Source: CBDFNN01 sp965250215 (GTDB lineage: Bacteria > Bacteroidota > Rhodothermia > Rhodothermales > DATKEJ01). Taken from it: a stretch of DNA of 64,000 nt. Position 1 is the stretch's first letter; every line of letters starts with the position of its first letter. The translations under genes and the position numbers were made by a program. Of this stretch, positions 34,948-44,221 are shown piece by piece. The DNA is taken from the NCBI GenBank assembly GCA_965250215.1, contig CBDFNN010000004.1, positions 1,488,001 to 1,552,000 on the forward strand, written 5' to 3'. Below the pieces are notes generated by a model. It saw nothing but the letters and a program-made list of their open reading frames with translations. It was not told where the DNA came from and did not search any database.

Positions 34948-35531
34948 AACCAGAGGATTTCGACGGGGAGAATTTCAAAAATGAGGAGCTGAAAACAGGT
35001 GTTATTCTGCTTTCTCACCCGATGATGAGCGATCCTAATTTCAAGAGATCGGTAATTCTAATCTGCGAGCATAGAATTGATGGAAGCGTCGGTCTTGTAT
35101 TAAATGATCCTATGGATTACGAGGTCGGGGAAGTAATCAAAGAACTCGAATCGAGCAAGCAAGCTCTTTTCAAAGGCGGCCCGGTCCAACCCGAAACCCT
35201 TCACATGATCCATAGACTTCCTGATCGAATAAGAGACTCGGAAGAGGTGATAGAAGGTCTCAGTTGGGGTGGGAATTTTGAGGACTTAGTTGATCACCTC
35301 ACGATCTACAATTCTGATCCGAAATCACTTAGACTTTTTTCTGGATATTCTGGTTGGAGCAAGGGACAACTGCAGTCCGAAATCGATGAAGGTGTATGGA
35401 TAGTTGCGAAACATGAGGCAGATGGTCTCTTTGAAAGTCCTCCCGAGAAAGCCTGGAAAAATGTTCTTCGGTCTATGGGGCGCAAGTTTGCCATTCTTTC
35501 AAATTTTCCAGAAAATCCAAGGCATAATTGA
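34944..35531 (+). CDS. YqgE/AlgH family protein
   Basis: This 195-residue protein matches the YqgE/AlgH (DUF179) family over its whole length. Visible landmarks are LLSHPMMSDPNFKRSVILICEH near residue 22, GSVGLVLNDPM near 52, FKGGPVQPETLHMIH near 77, and FSGYSGWSKGQL near 131. The family is widespread with no agreed biochemical function; AlgH was first linked to alginate regulation in Pseudomonas. It is coupled to the aminotransferase upstream and the pseudouridine synthase downstream. Confidence 0.93.
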   Translation: MKPEDFDGENFKNEELKTGVILLSHPMMSDPNFKRSVILICEHRIDGSVGLVLNDPMDYEVGEVIKELESSKQALFKGGPVQPETLHMIHRLPDRIRDSEEVIEGLSWGGNFEDLVDHLTIYNSDPKSLRLFSGYSGWSKGQLQSEIDEGVWIVAKHEADGLFESPPEKAWKNVLRSMGRKFAILSNFPENPRHN

Positions 35532-36598
35532 TGAGTAGTGAGCCAGAAAAAGTAGCGACGGAATTGGTCTTAGATGTCCCTCCGGGAAACGCTGGAGAGA
35601 CCCGCTTGGACGTGTATATCACGTCATTCATTCCAAACGTCTCGAGATCGAAAGCTCAGAAAGGCATCAAGGAAGGCTTGGTAACAATCGATGGGAAAAT
35701 TGTCACGAAAGGTTCCTATCTCGTGCAGCCAAGCGAGCGCATCGTTTGTACCTTGATGAAGTCTCCTCCAATCGAAGCTCTGCCCGAGGATATACCCTTA
35801 GATATATTGCATGAAGATGATTCACTCATCATCGTTAACAAAGTCTCAGGAATGGTGGTCCATCCGGCCTACGGAAATCGGACAGGTACTCTCGTCAACG
35901 CTCTTTTGCATCACGTAGGAGGTAAGGGTTTGGCTTTTTCCAATGACGAGTTAGAGGGCGACGCCGGAAATCTCTCCACTAGAAACGCGGGACCACAAAA
36001 CGCAGATGATCCAGCAATACGACCGGGTCTTGTACATAGACTAGACAAGGACACATCTGGGGTGATGGTCATCGCGAAGAGTGATGGCGTTCACGCTCAT
36101 TTAGCAAAACAATTTTTTAACCACAGCATCACGCGAGCCTACAGAGCTATAGTATGGGGAATACCAGAACAAGAGGGGACAATTGACACCTTTCTTGGAA
36201 GGGATAACCGAGACAGAAAGCTTGTTGCAGTAGTTGGAGAATCGCGAGGAAAGCATGCCATTACACATTTCAAGGTTGTTCGGTCATATAAATATGCCAG
36301 CCTAGTCGAGTTTAGATTAGAGACTGGTCGCACTCATCAGATACGAGTCCACGCAAAGTACATGGGTCACCCAATTTTTGGCGACCCTAGCTACGGCGGC
36401 AGGTCTCTTCGGGTCGAGAACGCTCCTGGGAAAATTCGTAGCCAATATCAAATGGCCCTTAAGGCTATAAGTCGGCAAGCTTTGCATGCTTTCCAGCTTG
36501 GCTTCTTGCACCCTGAAGGCGGAGACTATCTCGAATTTCAATCCGACCCACCAAATGACTTTCAAGAAGCTCTTTCCTTAATAGAAGAAGCTGGTTAG
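35531..36598 (+). CDS. RluA-family pseudouridine synthase
   Basis: This 355-residue protein has an N-terminal S4 RNA-binding domain (residues about 20-80, RLDVYITSFIPNVSRSKAQ). The RluA catalytic domain follows, with the catalytic Asp in HRLDKDTSGVMV and the motif RLETGRTHQIRVH. It isomerises uridine in 23S rRNA, RluD-like by layout, although the exact site is not readable. An insert of about 35 residues between the two domains (after VNALLHHVGG) is also common in Bacteroidota orthologues. The ATG at 35531 reuses the last base of the yqgE stop. Confidence 0.93.
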   Translation: MSSEPEKVATELVLDVPPGNAGETRLDVYITSFIPNVSRSKAQKGIKEGLVTIDGKIVTKGSYLVQPSERIVCTLMKSPPIEALPEDIPLDILHEDDSLIIVNKVSGMVVHPAYGNRTGTLVNALLHHVGGKGLAFSNDELEGDAGNLSTRNAGPQNADDPAIRPGLVHRLDKDTSGVMVIAKSDGVHAHLAKQFFNHSITRAYRAIVWGIPEQEGTIDTFLGRDNRDRKLVAVVGESRGKHAITHFKVVRSYKYASLVEFRLETGRTHQIRVHAKYMGHPIFGDPSYGGRSLRVENAPGKIRSQYQMALKAISRQALHAFQLGFLHPEGGDYLEFQSDPPNDFQEALSLIEEAG

Positions 36599-36731
36599 GC
36601 CTGCTATCAGATGGGAATTAGAGCTTTTCGGAATGGAATCTTGAGGACTAAATTATTTTTCCCGAAGCAAAATTCGCATTGCTCAGTATGGAGAAAGGTC
36701 TTTGTTATCACGATCGATCCCCAACCGACAA

Positions 36732-38027
36732 ATGAAAGGAGTAAAAGGTACTTTTGACATACTTCCATGGCAGTACTCTGCCGATGGAAACAGCTACCCT
36801 TCGTCATCTACTTGGACTAAGATTGAATCGGTTCTAAGAGAAGTACTCGGCACAGCTGGTTTTAGAGAAATACGAACCCCGATTATCGAACCTTTGGAGT
36901 TGGTATCGAGAGGGGTTGGCGCCGATACAGACATTGTATCCAAAGAGATGTTTGTCATACCCAGGAGCAAAGGTAATTACGTCCTTCGTCCCGAACTGAC
37001 GGCACCTGTAGTGAGGGCTTATGCTCAACATGGGATGCAACAACAGGGTCAGGTCCAAAAACTGTTCTACATCGGAGCGTGTTTTAGGGCAGAACGGCCG
37101 CAAAAGGGGCGCTATCGCCAGTTTCATCAGTTCGGGGTAGAGCTGCTTGGAAGTGAGCACTATTCGGCAGATGCCGAGACCATAGTCGTCCTCATGGAGA
37201 TCTATAAAAGACTTGGAATCAATAGTGGGCGCCTAAAACTCAATTCCCTTGGGAGTGCTGAAAACAGGAAAGCTTATAGGGCGAAATTACTCGACTACTT
37301 TGAGCCGCATCGGACTAAACTATCTGAGACCAGTCAAAAGAGACTTCTCACCAACCCACTTCGAATACTTGACACCAAGAATCCCGACGAGCGTGAATTG
37401 GTCGAGCTTGCGCCACGCCTCATTGATATGATTTCTGTAGAAGACCGAACGCATTATGAAAACGTGAAAAGACTGCTCTCTGCTTCGGGAGTTGAGTATA
37501 CCGAAGATCCCTTTTTAGTCCGCGGACTGGACTACTACGGTCGAACAACTTTTGAGCTAGTCAGTGACGATCTCGGTTCTCAGAGTGCCCTCGCAGGTGG
37601 AGGTAGATACGATGCTTTAGCTCAGTCTATCGGACTGAAAAACTCAATCCCAGCTGTCGGTTTTGGGGCAGGTATGGAGAGATTATTTATTGCCTTGGAA
37701 TCAACGAAGCAAAATCTCGAAGAGGCCAATGAACTTGACCTTTTTATAGTTTGTCTTAATCCTCAAGCTCTCGAATTTTGTTTCTCGATCATTTCCTCTC
37801 TTCGTGATTCAGGCATCTCTACTTCCTTCGATCTTCTGGCCAAGTCATTCAAAGGTCAGATGCGCGAGGCCAACAGGACGAACAGTAAATGGAGTCTTAT
37901 CCTTGGCGAGGATGAGCTGGAAAAGGGTCTTGCGGTTTTGAAGAACATGGAAACAGGAGAGCAGGAAGAAGTAGAACTCGACCACGTCACAAAGGGACTA
38001 GTTTCTAAAATCAGAAAGGACAGTTAA
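36732..38027 (+). CDS. hisS: Histidine-tRNA ligase
   Basis: This 431-residue class II synthetase begins with the family N-terminus MKGVKGTFDILP. Landmarks are LRPELTAPVVRAY near residue 86, motif 2 with CFRAERPQKGRYRQFHQFG, the histidine-specific LVRGLDYYGRTTFEL near residue 260, and motif 3 GFGAGMERL near 315. The C-terminal anticodon-binding domain is complete. I chose the ATG at 36732; a TTG ten codons upstream has no family support. It lies 10 bases before lgt. Confidence 0.96.
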   Translation: MKGVKGTFDILPWQYSADGNSYPSSSTWTKIESVLREVLGTAGFREIRTPIIEPLELVSRGVGADTDIVSKEMFVIPRSKGNYVLRPELTAPVVRAYAQHGMQQQGQVQKLFYIGACFRAERPQKGRYRQFHQFGVELLGSEHYSADAETIVVLMEIYKRLGINSGRLKLNSLGSAENRKAYRAKLLDYFEPHRTKLSETSQKRLLTNPLRILDTKNPDERELVELAPRLIDMISVEDRTHYENVKRLLSASGVEYTEDPFLVRGLDYYGRTTFELVSDDLGSQSALAGGGRYDALAQSIGLKNSIPAVGFGAGMERLFIALESTKQNLEEANELDLFIVCLNPQALEFCFSIISSLRDSGISTSFDLLAKSFKGQMREANRTNSKWSLILGEDELEKGLAVLKNMETGEQEEVELDHVTKGLVSKIRKDS

Positions 38028-38037
38028 CTCCAGATAA

Positions 38038-38946
38038 ATGCATCCTGAATTATTCACCATCCCAGGGACAGAGATCACCCTGTATTCCTTCGGACTGATG
38101 GTTGCCCTTGGAGTGATGGTCGCTTCTTGGCTATCTGGATTCGAGTTACAAAGAATGGTCAACACCGGTCGAGTTCCGACGGTGAAAGCAAAAGTCAAAG
38201 AGAAGGGAAAGGCGAAGATAGTCAATATCTCTCCCGCGGATCTTATGACCAACATCGCATTGATCGCGGCAGGAGCTGGAATAATGGGTGCTAAGTTTTT
38301 CTACCTGCTAGAGCATCTCGATCAATTTTGGGCTGACCCAGTTGGGATGATATTCTCTGGAGGAGGGCTTACTTGGTATGGTGGCCTATTAGGAGGTACA
38401 ATTGGAGTTGTGCTATACGCGAAATGGAAGAAGATACCTGTCAGGGATCTTGCAGATGCGATGGCGCCCGGATTAATCTTGGCTTATGGAATTGGTCGGA
38501 TCGGCTGTCAACTTGCCGGCGACGGAGACTGGGGGATTCCATCGGACCCCGATCTCAAGCCCGCGTGGTTGCCTGATTTCCTTTGGGCGGAGACCTATCC
38601 TAACAGAATTTATAAAGGCGCTGATATACCAGAAACTGGTGTCTATCCGACGCCACTCTACGAGACCATCGCTTCATTATTGATATTCTCGGTACTTTGG
38701 TCTTTGAGGAAGCATACGAACAAAGCAGGGTGGCTCTTTAGTCTATATGTCTTTTTCGTTGGCTTTGAGCGATTTCTAATCGAAAAAATTAGAATAAATG
38801 AGACCTACGAGATTTTCGGTCTTCAAATGAGTCAGGCAGAAGTTATTTCGGTTTTATTAATGGTGCTCGGGCTCGTTGGTGTCTTCATGCTCCGAAGAAG
38901 CCGATCTGTAGATAAATCCCATTCCAAGCCGTCCACCAGCAGTTGA
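38038..38946 (+). CDS. lgt: Prolipoprotein diacylglyceryl transferase
   Basis: This 302-residue, seven-helix inner-membrane enzyme transfers diacylglycerol from phosphatidylglycerol to the lipobox Cys. The core signature reads YGIGRIGCQLAGDGDWG near residue 150, the form typical of Bacteroidota in which the usual GRxGNFxN is changed to GRIGCQ. GGLTWYGGLLGG and the C-terminal FERFLIEKIR are also typical. A charged insert of about 25 residues (residues 43-65, Lys-rich) follows the first helix. At least two lipoproteins in this window are likely substrates. Confidence 0.94.
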   Translation: MHPELFTIPGTEITLYSFGLMVALGVMVASWLSGFELQRMVNTGRVPTVKAKVKEKGKAKIVNISPADLMTNIALIAAGAGIMGAKFFYLLEHLDQFWADPVGMIFSGGGLTWYGGLLGGTIGVVLYAKWKKIPVRDLADAMAPGLILAYGIGRIGCQLAGDGDWGIPSDPDLKPAWLPDFLWAETYPNRIYKGADIPETGVYPTPLYETIASLLIFSVLWSLRKHTNKAGWLFSLYVFFVGFERFLIEKIRINETYEIFGLQMSQAEVISVLLMVLGLVGVFMLRRSRSVDKSHSKPSTSS

Positions 38947-38988
38947 TTGCTGACTGCTAAGATTTCGCTCTCCATAAAAAAAGTTTCG

Positions 38989-39810
38989 ATGCATAAAGGC
39001 CGTCCCCACCGATCTAACCATTCTTCGAGAAATAGAGGAGGTCCGTCAAAGAAGGTTCATACTATTCAAAGTATCGTTGGTCGAAATGCCGTAAGGGAGA
39101 TGTTGGAAACTGAGCCGACAAGGATAGAAAAAGTCTACTTGGACCGGAAAAACAGCAGCCGGGACCTATCCGAGATTGGAGGAATAGCCAGAAAGTTTAA
39201 TGTACCTGTGGCCTTTGTACCATCAATAAAACTTGACAAGTTGGGTGGAAGATCTCCCCATCAAGGTGTCGCGGCAACGATTTCGGAAATTAGTTACGCC
39301 GATCTCGAGCAGGTGCTGAGCAGCATTGCAGCAAATCCGGATGAAGTGAAAACAAAGAAGCCAGTTTTACTTCTCCTTGACGGAATTGAAGACACAGGAA
39401 ACCTTGGTGCTATTCTCAGATCCGCCTATGGTTTTGGTACTTCTGCCGTAATAGTATCGTCCAAAGCAAGTGCTCCAATCACCGCTGGTACTGTAAAAGC
39501 AAGTGCAGGAACGGCCCACAAGATTCCAGTGGCGAGAGCTAGTAGTCTCACCAATTGTCTCCAGCAGCTGAAAGAACGAGGCTATTGGATAGTAAGCACA
39601 GCTGGCGATGCCGAGAATGATATCTGGGATCAAGATTGGGACAAACCTATCTGCATCATTGTGGGAGGCGAACATGACGGAATAAGTGAGGACGCCCGAA
39701 AGGGAAGTGACTTCGTTGTAAAAATCGAGATTGTGGAAGGTTTGGAATCTCTTAATGCATCTGTTGCAACAGCAATAACTTTGGCAGCGGTTCAAAGAGG
39801 TCGGAAGTGA
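38989..39810 (+). CDS. rlmB: 23S rRNA (guanosine-2'-O-)-methyltransferase RlmB family (TrmH/SpoU)
   Basis: This 273-residue protein has a basic N-terminal tail, an L30e-like substrate-binding domain from IVGRNAVREML, and the SpoU knot domain with the three motifs LDGIEDTGNLGAILRSA, IIVGGEHDGIS and LNASVATAI. RlmB methylates G2251 in the peptidyl-transferase centre; other SpoU targets are possible. I chose the ATG at 38989; a TTG directly after the lgt stop would add 14 residues. Confidence 0.93.
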   Translation: MHKGRPHRSNHSSRNRGGPSKKVHTIQSIVGRNAVREMLETEPTRIEKVYLDRKNSSRDLSEIGGIARKFNVPVAFVPSIKLDKLGGRSPHQGVAATISEISYADLEQVLSSIAANPDEVKTKKPVLLLLDGIEDTGNLGAILRSAYGFGTSAVIVSSKASAPITAGTVKASAGTAHKIPVARASSLTNCLQQLKERGYWIVSTAGDAENDIWDQDWDKPICIIVGGEHDGISEDARKGSDFVVKIEIVEGLESLNASVATAITLAAVQRGRK

Positions 39811-40046
39811 AATCCTCTCGGCAGCTTGCTGATTAAGTCTAAGAGTAGACGCAGGCTCTTTTCGGCTGGGTACCGAACTACTGTATTGATGACGGGATAA
39901 TAAGAAACCCCATCAATTGATCTGTGATAACCCGGTTCAAATTCCCACCACGAAAACTAGGATCAACTCACAAAGGCAAATGCTATGCTACATTTGCTAC
40001 GATCGTTTGACGGGGCTTTGATCCCCTTTTTGAGGTCTTAAGAAAT
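39811..40046. other. Intergenic region with several inverted repeats
   Basis: This 236-base gap lies between rlmB and a convergent small gene. It has AAGAG/CTCTT at 39841-39860; a longer hairpin at 39885-39917 (ATTGATG/CATCAAT enclosing GGG/CCC); a perfect GCAAATG/CATTTGC pair at 39976-39997; and GGGG/CCCC followed by TTTTT at 40012-40031, a weak plus-strand terminator. A tRNA T-arm-like stretch near 39929-39950 does not fold. An uncharacterised structured RNA is possible but unproven. Confidence 0.4.
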
Positions 40047-40295
40047 CTACTTCTTGCCCAATCCGTAGACGATCTTTCGAATCGTGTCGAATTGAAGGTA
40101 GCCATAGGTATCTCGAAGCCTTTCAATCGCTTCGTAGGCTGGAATACCGTTGCTACGCATAATGCGGAAACGCTGCCGGATTTGATAATCGCGAATAGCC
40201 TTTTCGCTCAATAAATTGTGCTGGGTCAGGACGCTGAATATATCGTCACTAATCAGTCCTGCTAATGGATTTCTCTCCTCTGTTACGGCGTACAT
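40047..40295 (-). CDS. Small helix-turn-helix-like protein, function unknown
   Basis: This 82-residue protein has no name I recognise. It is mostly helical and its C-terminal half (AYEAIERLRDTYGY, then DTIRKIVYG) has the spacing of a helix-turn-helix of the Mor/resolvase type, so DNA binding is a reasonable inference. The length, charged composition and lack of membrane segments suit a small regulator. It stands alone, convergent with rlmB, with about 126 bases separating it from the end of the monooxygenase gene upstream on the same strand. Confidence 0.6.
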   Translation of the reverse strand: MYAVTEERNPLAGLISDDIFSVLTQHNLLSEKAIRDYQIRQRFRIMRSNGIPAYEAIERLRDTYGYLQFDTIRKIVYGLGKK

Positions 40296-40421
40296 ATCTT
40301 CACCACGGCTTTTATTGAATTCTTCTAAAGCAATGGTAGGACTTAGCTTTCACGTGCTCAGGAAAACATGAGCGAACGGTCTTTTTGGGTGTCTCAATGG
40401 TCGTGGAGCGAAAGTGACTAT

Positions 40422-41966
40422 CTACTTTCTAGCAACTTTTCTATAGAAGAAATCAAAGATCTTTATTAGGAAAAGTAGGAAGTTGAGCAGGCCCGGCGTA
40501 TAAATTCTTGTCTGTCGATCGTTCTTGAAGTATTGATTTGTGGAGGCCGGACCAAGCCAATAATCTATCCTTGATCGCAGTGATGCTCCCTTTCTCCATT
40601 CTTTGGCAAAACCACCCAAATTGGCAAGTTTGTCGCAATATGGAAACATGTCTACTGGAAAAACGGATTCGATGTCAATGTTTGGATACCGGACCCTTAA
40701 ATCCTCAGTCTGTGCCTTTAACAGCCGGTCAATATTTTGAGGTCGCTTTTCGGTATTTCCTATCAAAGAGATAACATATATGGCTTGAACCTCTGAAATC
40801 GTTGGGATATTCCCAATAATTGGTCTCGTGTAACCAACCGCGTAGGTGTTTTCAAATTTACAGTGAATGCAACCGAGGTAGAAATCTCTGAGTAACACCA
40901 TTCCCTGCGTTAGATCTGATAGACGTGAAGAAAATCCAATTGAGGGAATCAGTAAGTCGGGCTCAAGGTCTATTTCGCTGGTCCGATCAAAATCGGAGAA
41001 AGCCCGAAAGGATCGATCTTTATTTGGGCCGATGACCTTGATCCTATCCTCAGCAATAGCATCCAGAAAGTCATCACTTTTGTTGTGAAACATGTTGAAT
41101 AACTTACCTTTTGCACGATCATTTATTTTTCGATTCCAAAAGGCTTTTTTGTCCTGAGTCGATTTTAATTCGCTCTCTGTTTTCAGCCTCGACGGAAAGA
41201 CGGATCGCAGTAGTTTTTCGAATTTAATCCTAAACTCGACAAAAAACTGGCCAACTCCGTTGCGGATATTTTCATGAATGGACAGCATCAATCTATTCCT
41301 CAGGTAATCGGAGGGCACATTCCTGATCGGATGTACTCTTGGACTGACCCTTATCCCCGACCGGAGAGACAGATAGACTTCATTCGCCTTTTCTGAGCGA
41401 GCCAATCTCTCTGCTGCATCAACTGCACTTTCACCGCCTCCCAAGACGACGATAGTTTTCTCCTTGATCCGATCTAAGGCTGAGAGATCTTCTAATAGTG
41501 GTATATCTGCCTCGACGGATTTCACTTGATCTGCCAAACCGGTGCAGAAGATGATATGCGAGAAGTCCTCTTGTCGGGATTCTGAGCTTTGGTCACGGAT
41601 CAAGAGTCGCCACTTTCCATCAGGTAATCGATCGAGATTGTCGACCGAGGTATTCAACTGAATATGAGAAGAGAGATTGAAACTATCGACGAAGTCATCG
41701 AGATATCGACCATACTCATTCCCTTTGAAAAACTCATCCCATGGATCCGATAATTGGCCTATTTCAAAATTTTGATGACAGGAAAATTGAGTTGTGTATT
41801 TGGTTGAGGTAGAAAGAAACTCTGGATGGGTTTTAGCCCAAGAACCACCCCAAGAGGAATTCTTCTCGAGACAAATTATTTCCCAATTTGGGAGAGATTC
41901 CCTCGCAAACTTCAAGCAAATTAGCCCGCTGGGACCGGCCCCGATTATCGCCAAACGTTTTTTCAA
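40422..41966 (-). CDS. FAD/NAD(P)-dependent monooxygenase (flavin-containing monooxygenase-like)
   Basis: This 514-residue protein has the FAD dinucleotide-binding motif IIGAGPSG (residues 7-14), the flavin-family WGGSW segment near 39-43, and a second nucleotide-binding motif VVLGGGESAVDAAERL (residues 173-188). The layout fits class B flavoprotein monooxygenases (FMO/Baeyer-Villiger/N-hydroxylating). The strict FMO fingerprint FxGxxxHxxxY/F was not found, so the group is uncertain. A hydrophobic C-terminal segment near residue 495-510 may attach it to the membrane. Its start overlaps the KAS III-like stop by four bases, implying that it acts on or after the ketosynthase product. Confidence 0.82.
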   Translation of the reverse strand: MKKRLAIIGAGPSGLICLKFARESLPNWEIICLEKNSSWGGSWAKTHPEFLSTSTKYTTQFSCHQNFEIGQLSDPWDEFFKGNEYGRYLDDFVDSFNLSSHIQLNTSVDNLDRLPDGKWRLLIRDQSSESRQEDFSHIIFCTGLADQVKSVEADIPLLEDLSALDRIKEKTIVVLGGGESAVDAAERLARSEKANEVYLSLRSGIRVSPRVHPIRNVPSDYLRNRLMLSIHENIRNGVGQFFVEFRIKFEKLLRSVFPSRLKTESELKSTQDKKAFWNRKINDRAKGKLFNMFHNKSDDFLDAIAEDRIKVIGPNKDRSFRAFSDFDRTSEIDLEPDLLIPSIGFSSRLSDLTQGMVLLRDFYLGCIHCKFENTYAVGYTRPIIGNIPTISEVQAIYVISLIGNTEKRPQNIDRLLKAQTEDLRVRYPNIDIESVFPVDMFPYCDKLANLGGFAKEWRKGASLRSRIDYWLGPASTNQYFKNDRQTRIYTPGLLNFLLFLIKIFDFFYRKVARK

Positions 41967-43048
41967 ACCACGGTAAGGCTTATCAGGACGAAGTTGAATT
42001 GGCCAGATTCCGGCACGAAAAGAAGTAGTTTTGTGCCCGCAGAAAGGCTTCTGGTCTTGGCGAATTCATCCAACATGATGTATATGCTCGCAGCGCCGGT
42101 GTTGCCTTTGCTTGCGAGATTGGTCCAATACTCAGGTTCCTTGTCCGACGATTCCAGTTGTTCGCGCAATACATTTTTCAGAGTCCTGATAAAAAAGTAG
42201 GAAGATATGTGCGGCAAAAGGCAATCGTAATCATCAAGATTTTCGCCTTTGGCCGTCATGGCATTGCTGATAAATTTTCCGACGGAGGGACCAAGATGCT
42301 TCGCTAATATTCGAATATCTTGACTGAGGAGAAGAGTCTTATTCTCGAGCTTCATACACAAAGGCGCCTCATGGGCGAAGGATTGCGAGAAGGTCCAATT
42401 GACTTCGAAATTGGTGCCAGTCGAGTCCGGTGTGCTACTCAGCAAAAAAGCGCCAGCTCCATCTGAGAGCATGAAACGCAGGAAGACCGACATAAACCAC
42501 TTCGACTCTTTTATCTCACGATACATTTGAATGAAATCATAATGTGGCCTAAGAACCTTTGACTTTAGAATCTCCGAGGGATGTTCAGATCCGACCGCAA
42601 GGGCGTCTTTGTGTCCGCCAATTTCAATGGCCCGGTGGGCGTTAACGAAAGACTGGGCGGCAGAAGAACAAATACCGGAATTGGAATTAATCTCCAAGGT
42701 GTTATTTACAAGCATCTGCTCGCTGAGTTTACCGTGCAGAATGCTCGCCAGTCCAGGACCGTTATAAGGAGTATGGGTTGTCCCAGCTGAAAGATAGCCA
42801 ATCTCATTTCCTGAGTAGTCAGACCCAATGCAATCCCTGATAGCCTCAACGGCTAGATCATATACATCATGAGTCGCCTCTTGCTTTTCATTCTGTGCAT
42901 AGTGTCTCTGCGTAATTTTGTTAGCCGCGAGAATCTTCTTTTTTATTTTTGATTCTCCCATCATTTTCCCGAGATAGGTTTCAATTTGATCATTCTCGAC
43001 CGGTGAGCCTGGAAGAAATGAACCAGTCCGAGTTATGTAACAAGACAT
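41963..43048 (-). CDS. KAS III-like beta-ketoacyl synthase (DarB/StlD-like group possible)
   Basis: This 361-residue thiolase-fold protein has the KAS III active-site triad: Cys127 in SGICSSAAQSF, His280 in LLPHISSYF, and Asn316 in SKGNTGAAS. The DGAGAFLLS segment near residue 197 is also typical. It differs strongly from FabH in its ends and its middle, and housekeeping FabH would normally sit with other fab genes. Divergent KAS III relatives such as DarB make resorcinols or other specialised acyl products. The adjacent monooxygenase and membrane protein suggest a specialised lipid or small-metabolite pathway, but no product can be named. Confidence 0.83.
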   Translation of the reverse strand: MSCYITRTGSFLPGSPVENDQIETYLGKMMGESKIKKKILAANKITQRHYAQNEKQEATHDVYDLAVEAIRDCIGSDYSGNEIGYLSAGTTHTPYNGPGLASILHGKLSEQMLVNNTLEINSNSGICSSAAQSFVNAHRAIEIGGHKDALAVGSEHPSEILKSKVLRPHYDFIQMYREIKESKWFMSVFLRFMLSDGAGAFLLSSTPDSTGTNFEVNWTFSQSFAHEAPLCMKLENKTLLLSQDIRILAKHLGPSVGKFISNAMTAKGENLDDYDCLLPHISSYFFIRTLKNVLREQLESSDKEPEYWTNLASKGNTGAASIYIMLDEFAKTRSLSAGTKLLLFVPESGQFNFVLISLTVV

Positions 43049-43126
43049 CTAGATTCTATTAATTAGTGATATTGGGATAACAGGCTCGAAAGTGCTTAGA
43101 GCGAAGCTCTCCAAAAATATCTTTTG

Positions 43127-43996
43127 TCAAGATGGAGGTGAAGAGGCGGATCTAGACATCAAAGTATGATAGACATACTCATCGAATGCGATATGACCAT
43201 ATAGATATTGACTCGGATCAGAAAAGAAGACGCTCGAATTATAATGATTTCGATTGGCTGGCTCCGGGAGGTAAAAATCAAGATCTATGAGAACATCGTC
43301 GTGGTCTTTGTAGAGCATGCGCATACACCACAAAACGATCGAGTCAGAATCAAAGGAATTAAGTGCTTTGACGGTTGTCCTCAGATCGCCAAAAATTGTG
43401 ATGGTGATTACTATCAGAATCACGACGTTGGTAGCTCCTAATAATTGAAAAGAGTGCTTCTTGTTTTCTTCGAGAGCTTTTTTACTTAGCTCCTCATGAT
43501 TTATGGGTTTCTTACCCCTAAGTCTTTCGATTCCCGAAAGAAAATCATCTCGTGAAAAGTTATCTCCGATCTCGTAGGAAAGCTCGTCGTGACCGATGGT
43601 CAATGCATTCCTCCTTATTTGTTTTAGACTATCAACGTTAAAGTCTCCAAAAATGCCGTTGAACTTTTTTTTCTCGATCTCATGTTGCAAATCGGCATAT
43701 TCCATCTCTGACATGAGATGTCGATAAATTATTGGCTCGATTTGAACGTGGCGAATGAAAAGCTCGGCTGCTTCATGCGTGGCCAAATATCTTGTACCAA
43801 GCGAGAGAAAAAAATCAATGCAGTAGCTTTCGAATCCCCATGGCTTTCGGTGAATGATAAATTTGATGGGAAAGACAATAGTTCGCAAGAAGAAATAGAA
43901 AACAATCAGAATCGGTCGTAGAAAAATGTAGTCCCATCGTTTTTCCTCCTCCTGGAAGATTGTATTGACATATTCAGTTATATAGGGGAATTGCAT
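43127..43996 (-). CDS. Membrane-associated protein of unknown function, first gene of the ketosynthase cluster
   Basis: This 289-residue protein has two hydrophobic segments (residues about 24-48 and 183-204) and otherwise a polar, helix-rich sequence. A conserved-looking THEAAELFIRHVQIEPIIYRHL stretch lies in the middle (residues 73-94), with His and Glu residues spaced as in metal sites, though this is speculative. I believe related proteins occur beside divergent KAS III genes in other bacteria (DUF6999-like), from memory only. It starts the minus-strand cluster, 78 bases before the ketosynthase gene. It is not a transporter by any visible motif. Confidence 0.7.
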   Translation of the reverse strand: MQFPYITEYVNTIFQEEEKRWDYIFLRPILIVFYFFLRTIVFPIKFIIHRKPWGFESYCIDFFLSLGTRYLATHEAAELFIRHVQIEPIIYRHLMSEMEYADLQHEIEKKKFNGIFGDFNVDSLKQIRRNALTIGHDELSYEIGDNFSRDDFLSGIERLRGKKPINHEELSKKALEENKKHSFQLLGATNVVILIVITITIFGDLRTTVKALNSFDSDSIVLWCMRMLYKDHDDVLIDLDFYLPEPANRNHYNSSVFFSDPSQYLYGHIAFDEYVYHTLMSRSASSPPS

Positions 43997-44221
43997 TTTC
44001 TGTTTGCGTCGAATCTATAGGACCAGCTCAAAGATAATTGGATTGCAATCTACAGGACAGGAGCCGTGGCACAGCGTAAAATAGGAACGCGGACCGGTGA
44101 AAATTATTTTCCAGTTTTATGAATATAGGCGGGATAAGTGAGTCACTATTGAAATCAAAGCTCATACCGGTTAATATTTCCATTGTCACAAGATTCTTAA
44201 TAGCTACAAAACGACTTAATC

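Noticed and set aside
39929..39950. Stretch resembling a tRNA T-arm (GGTTCAAATTCC)
   Set aside because: The flanking bases do not form the five-pair T stem, and no acceptor, D or anticodon arms can be folded around it.
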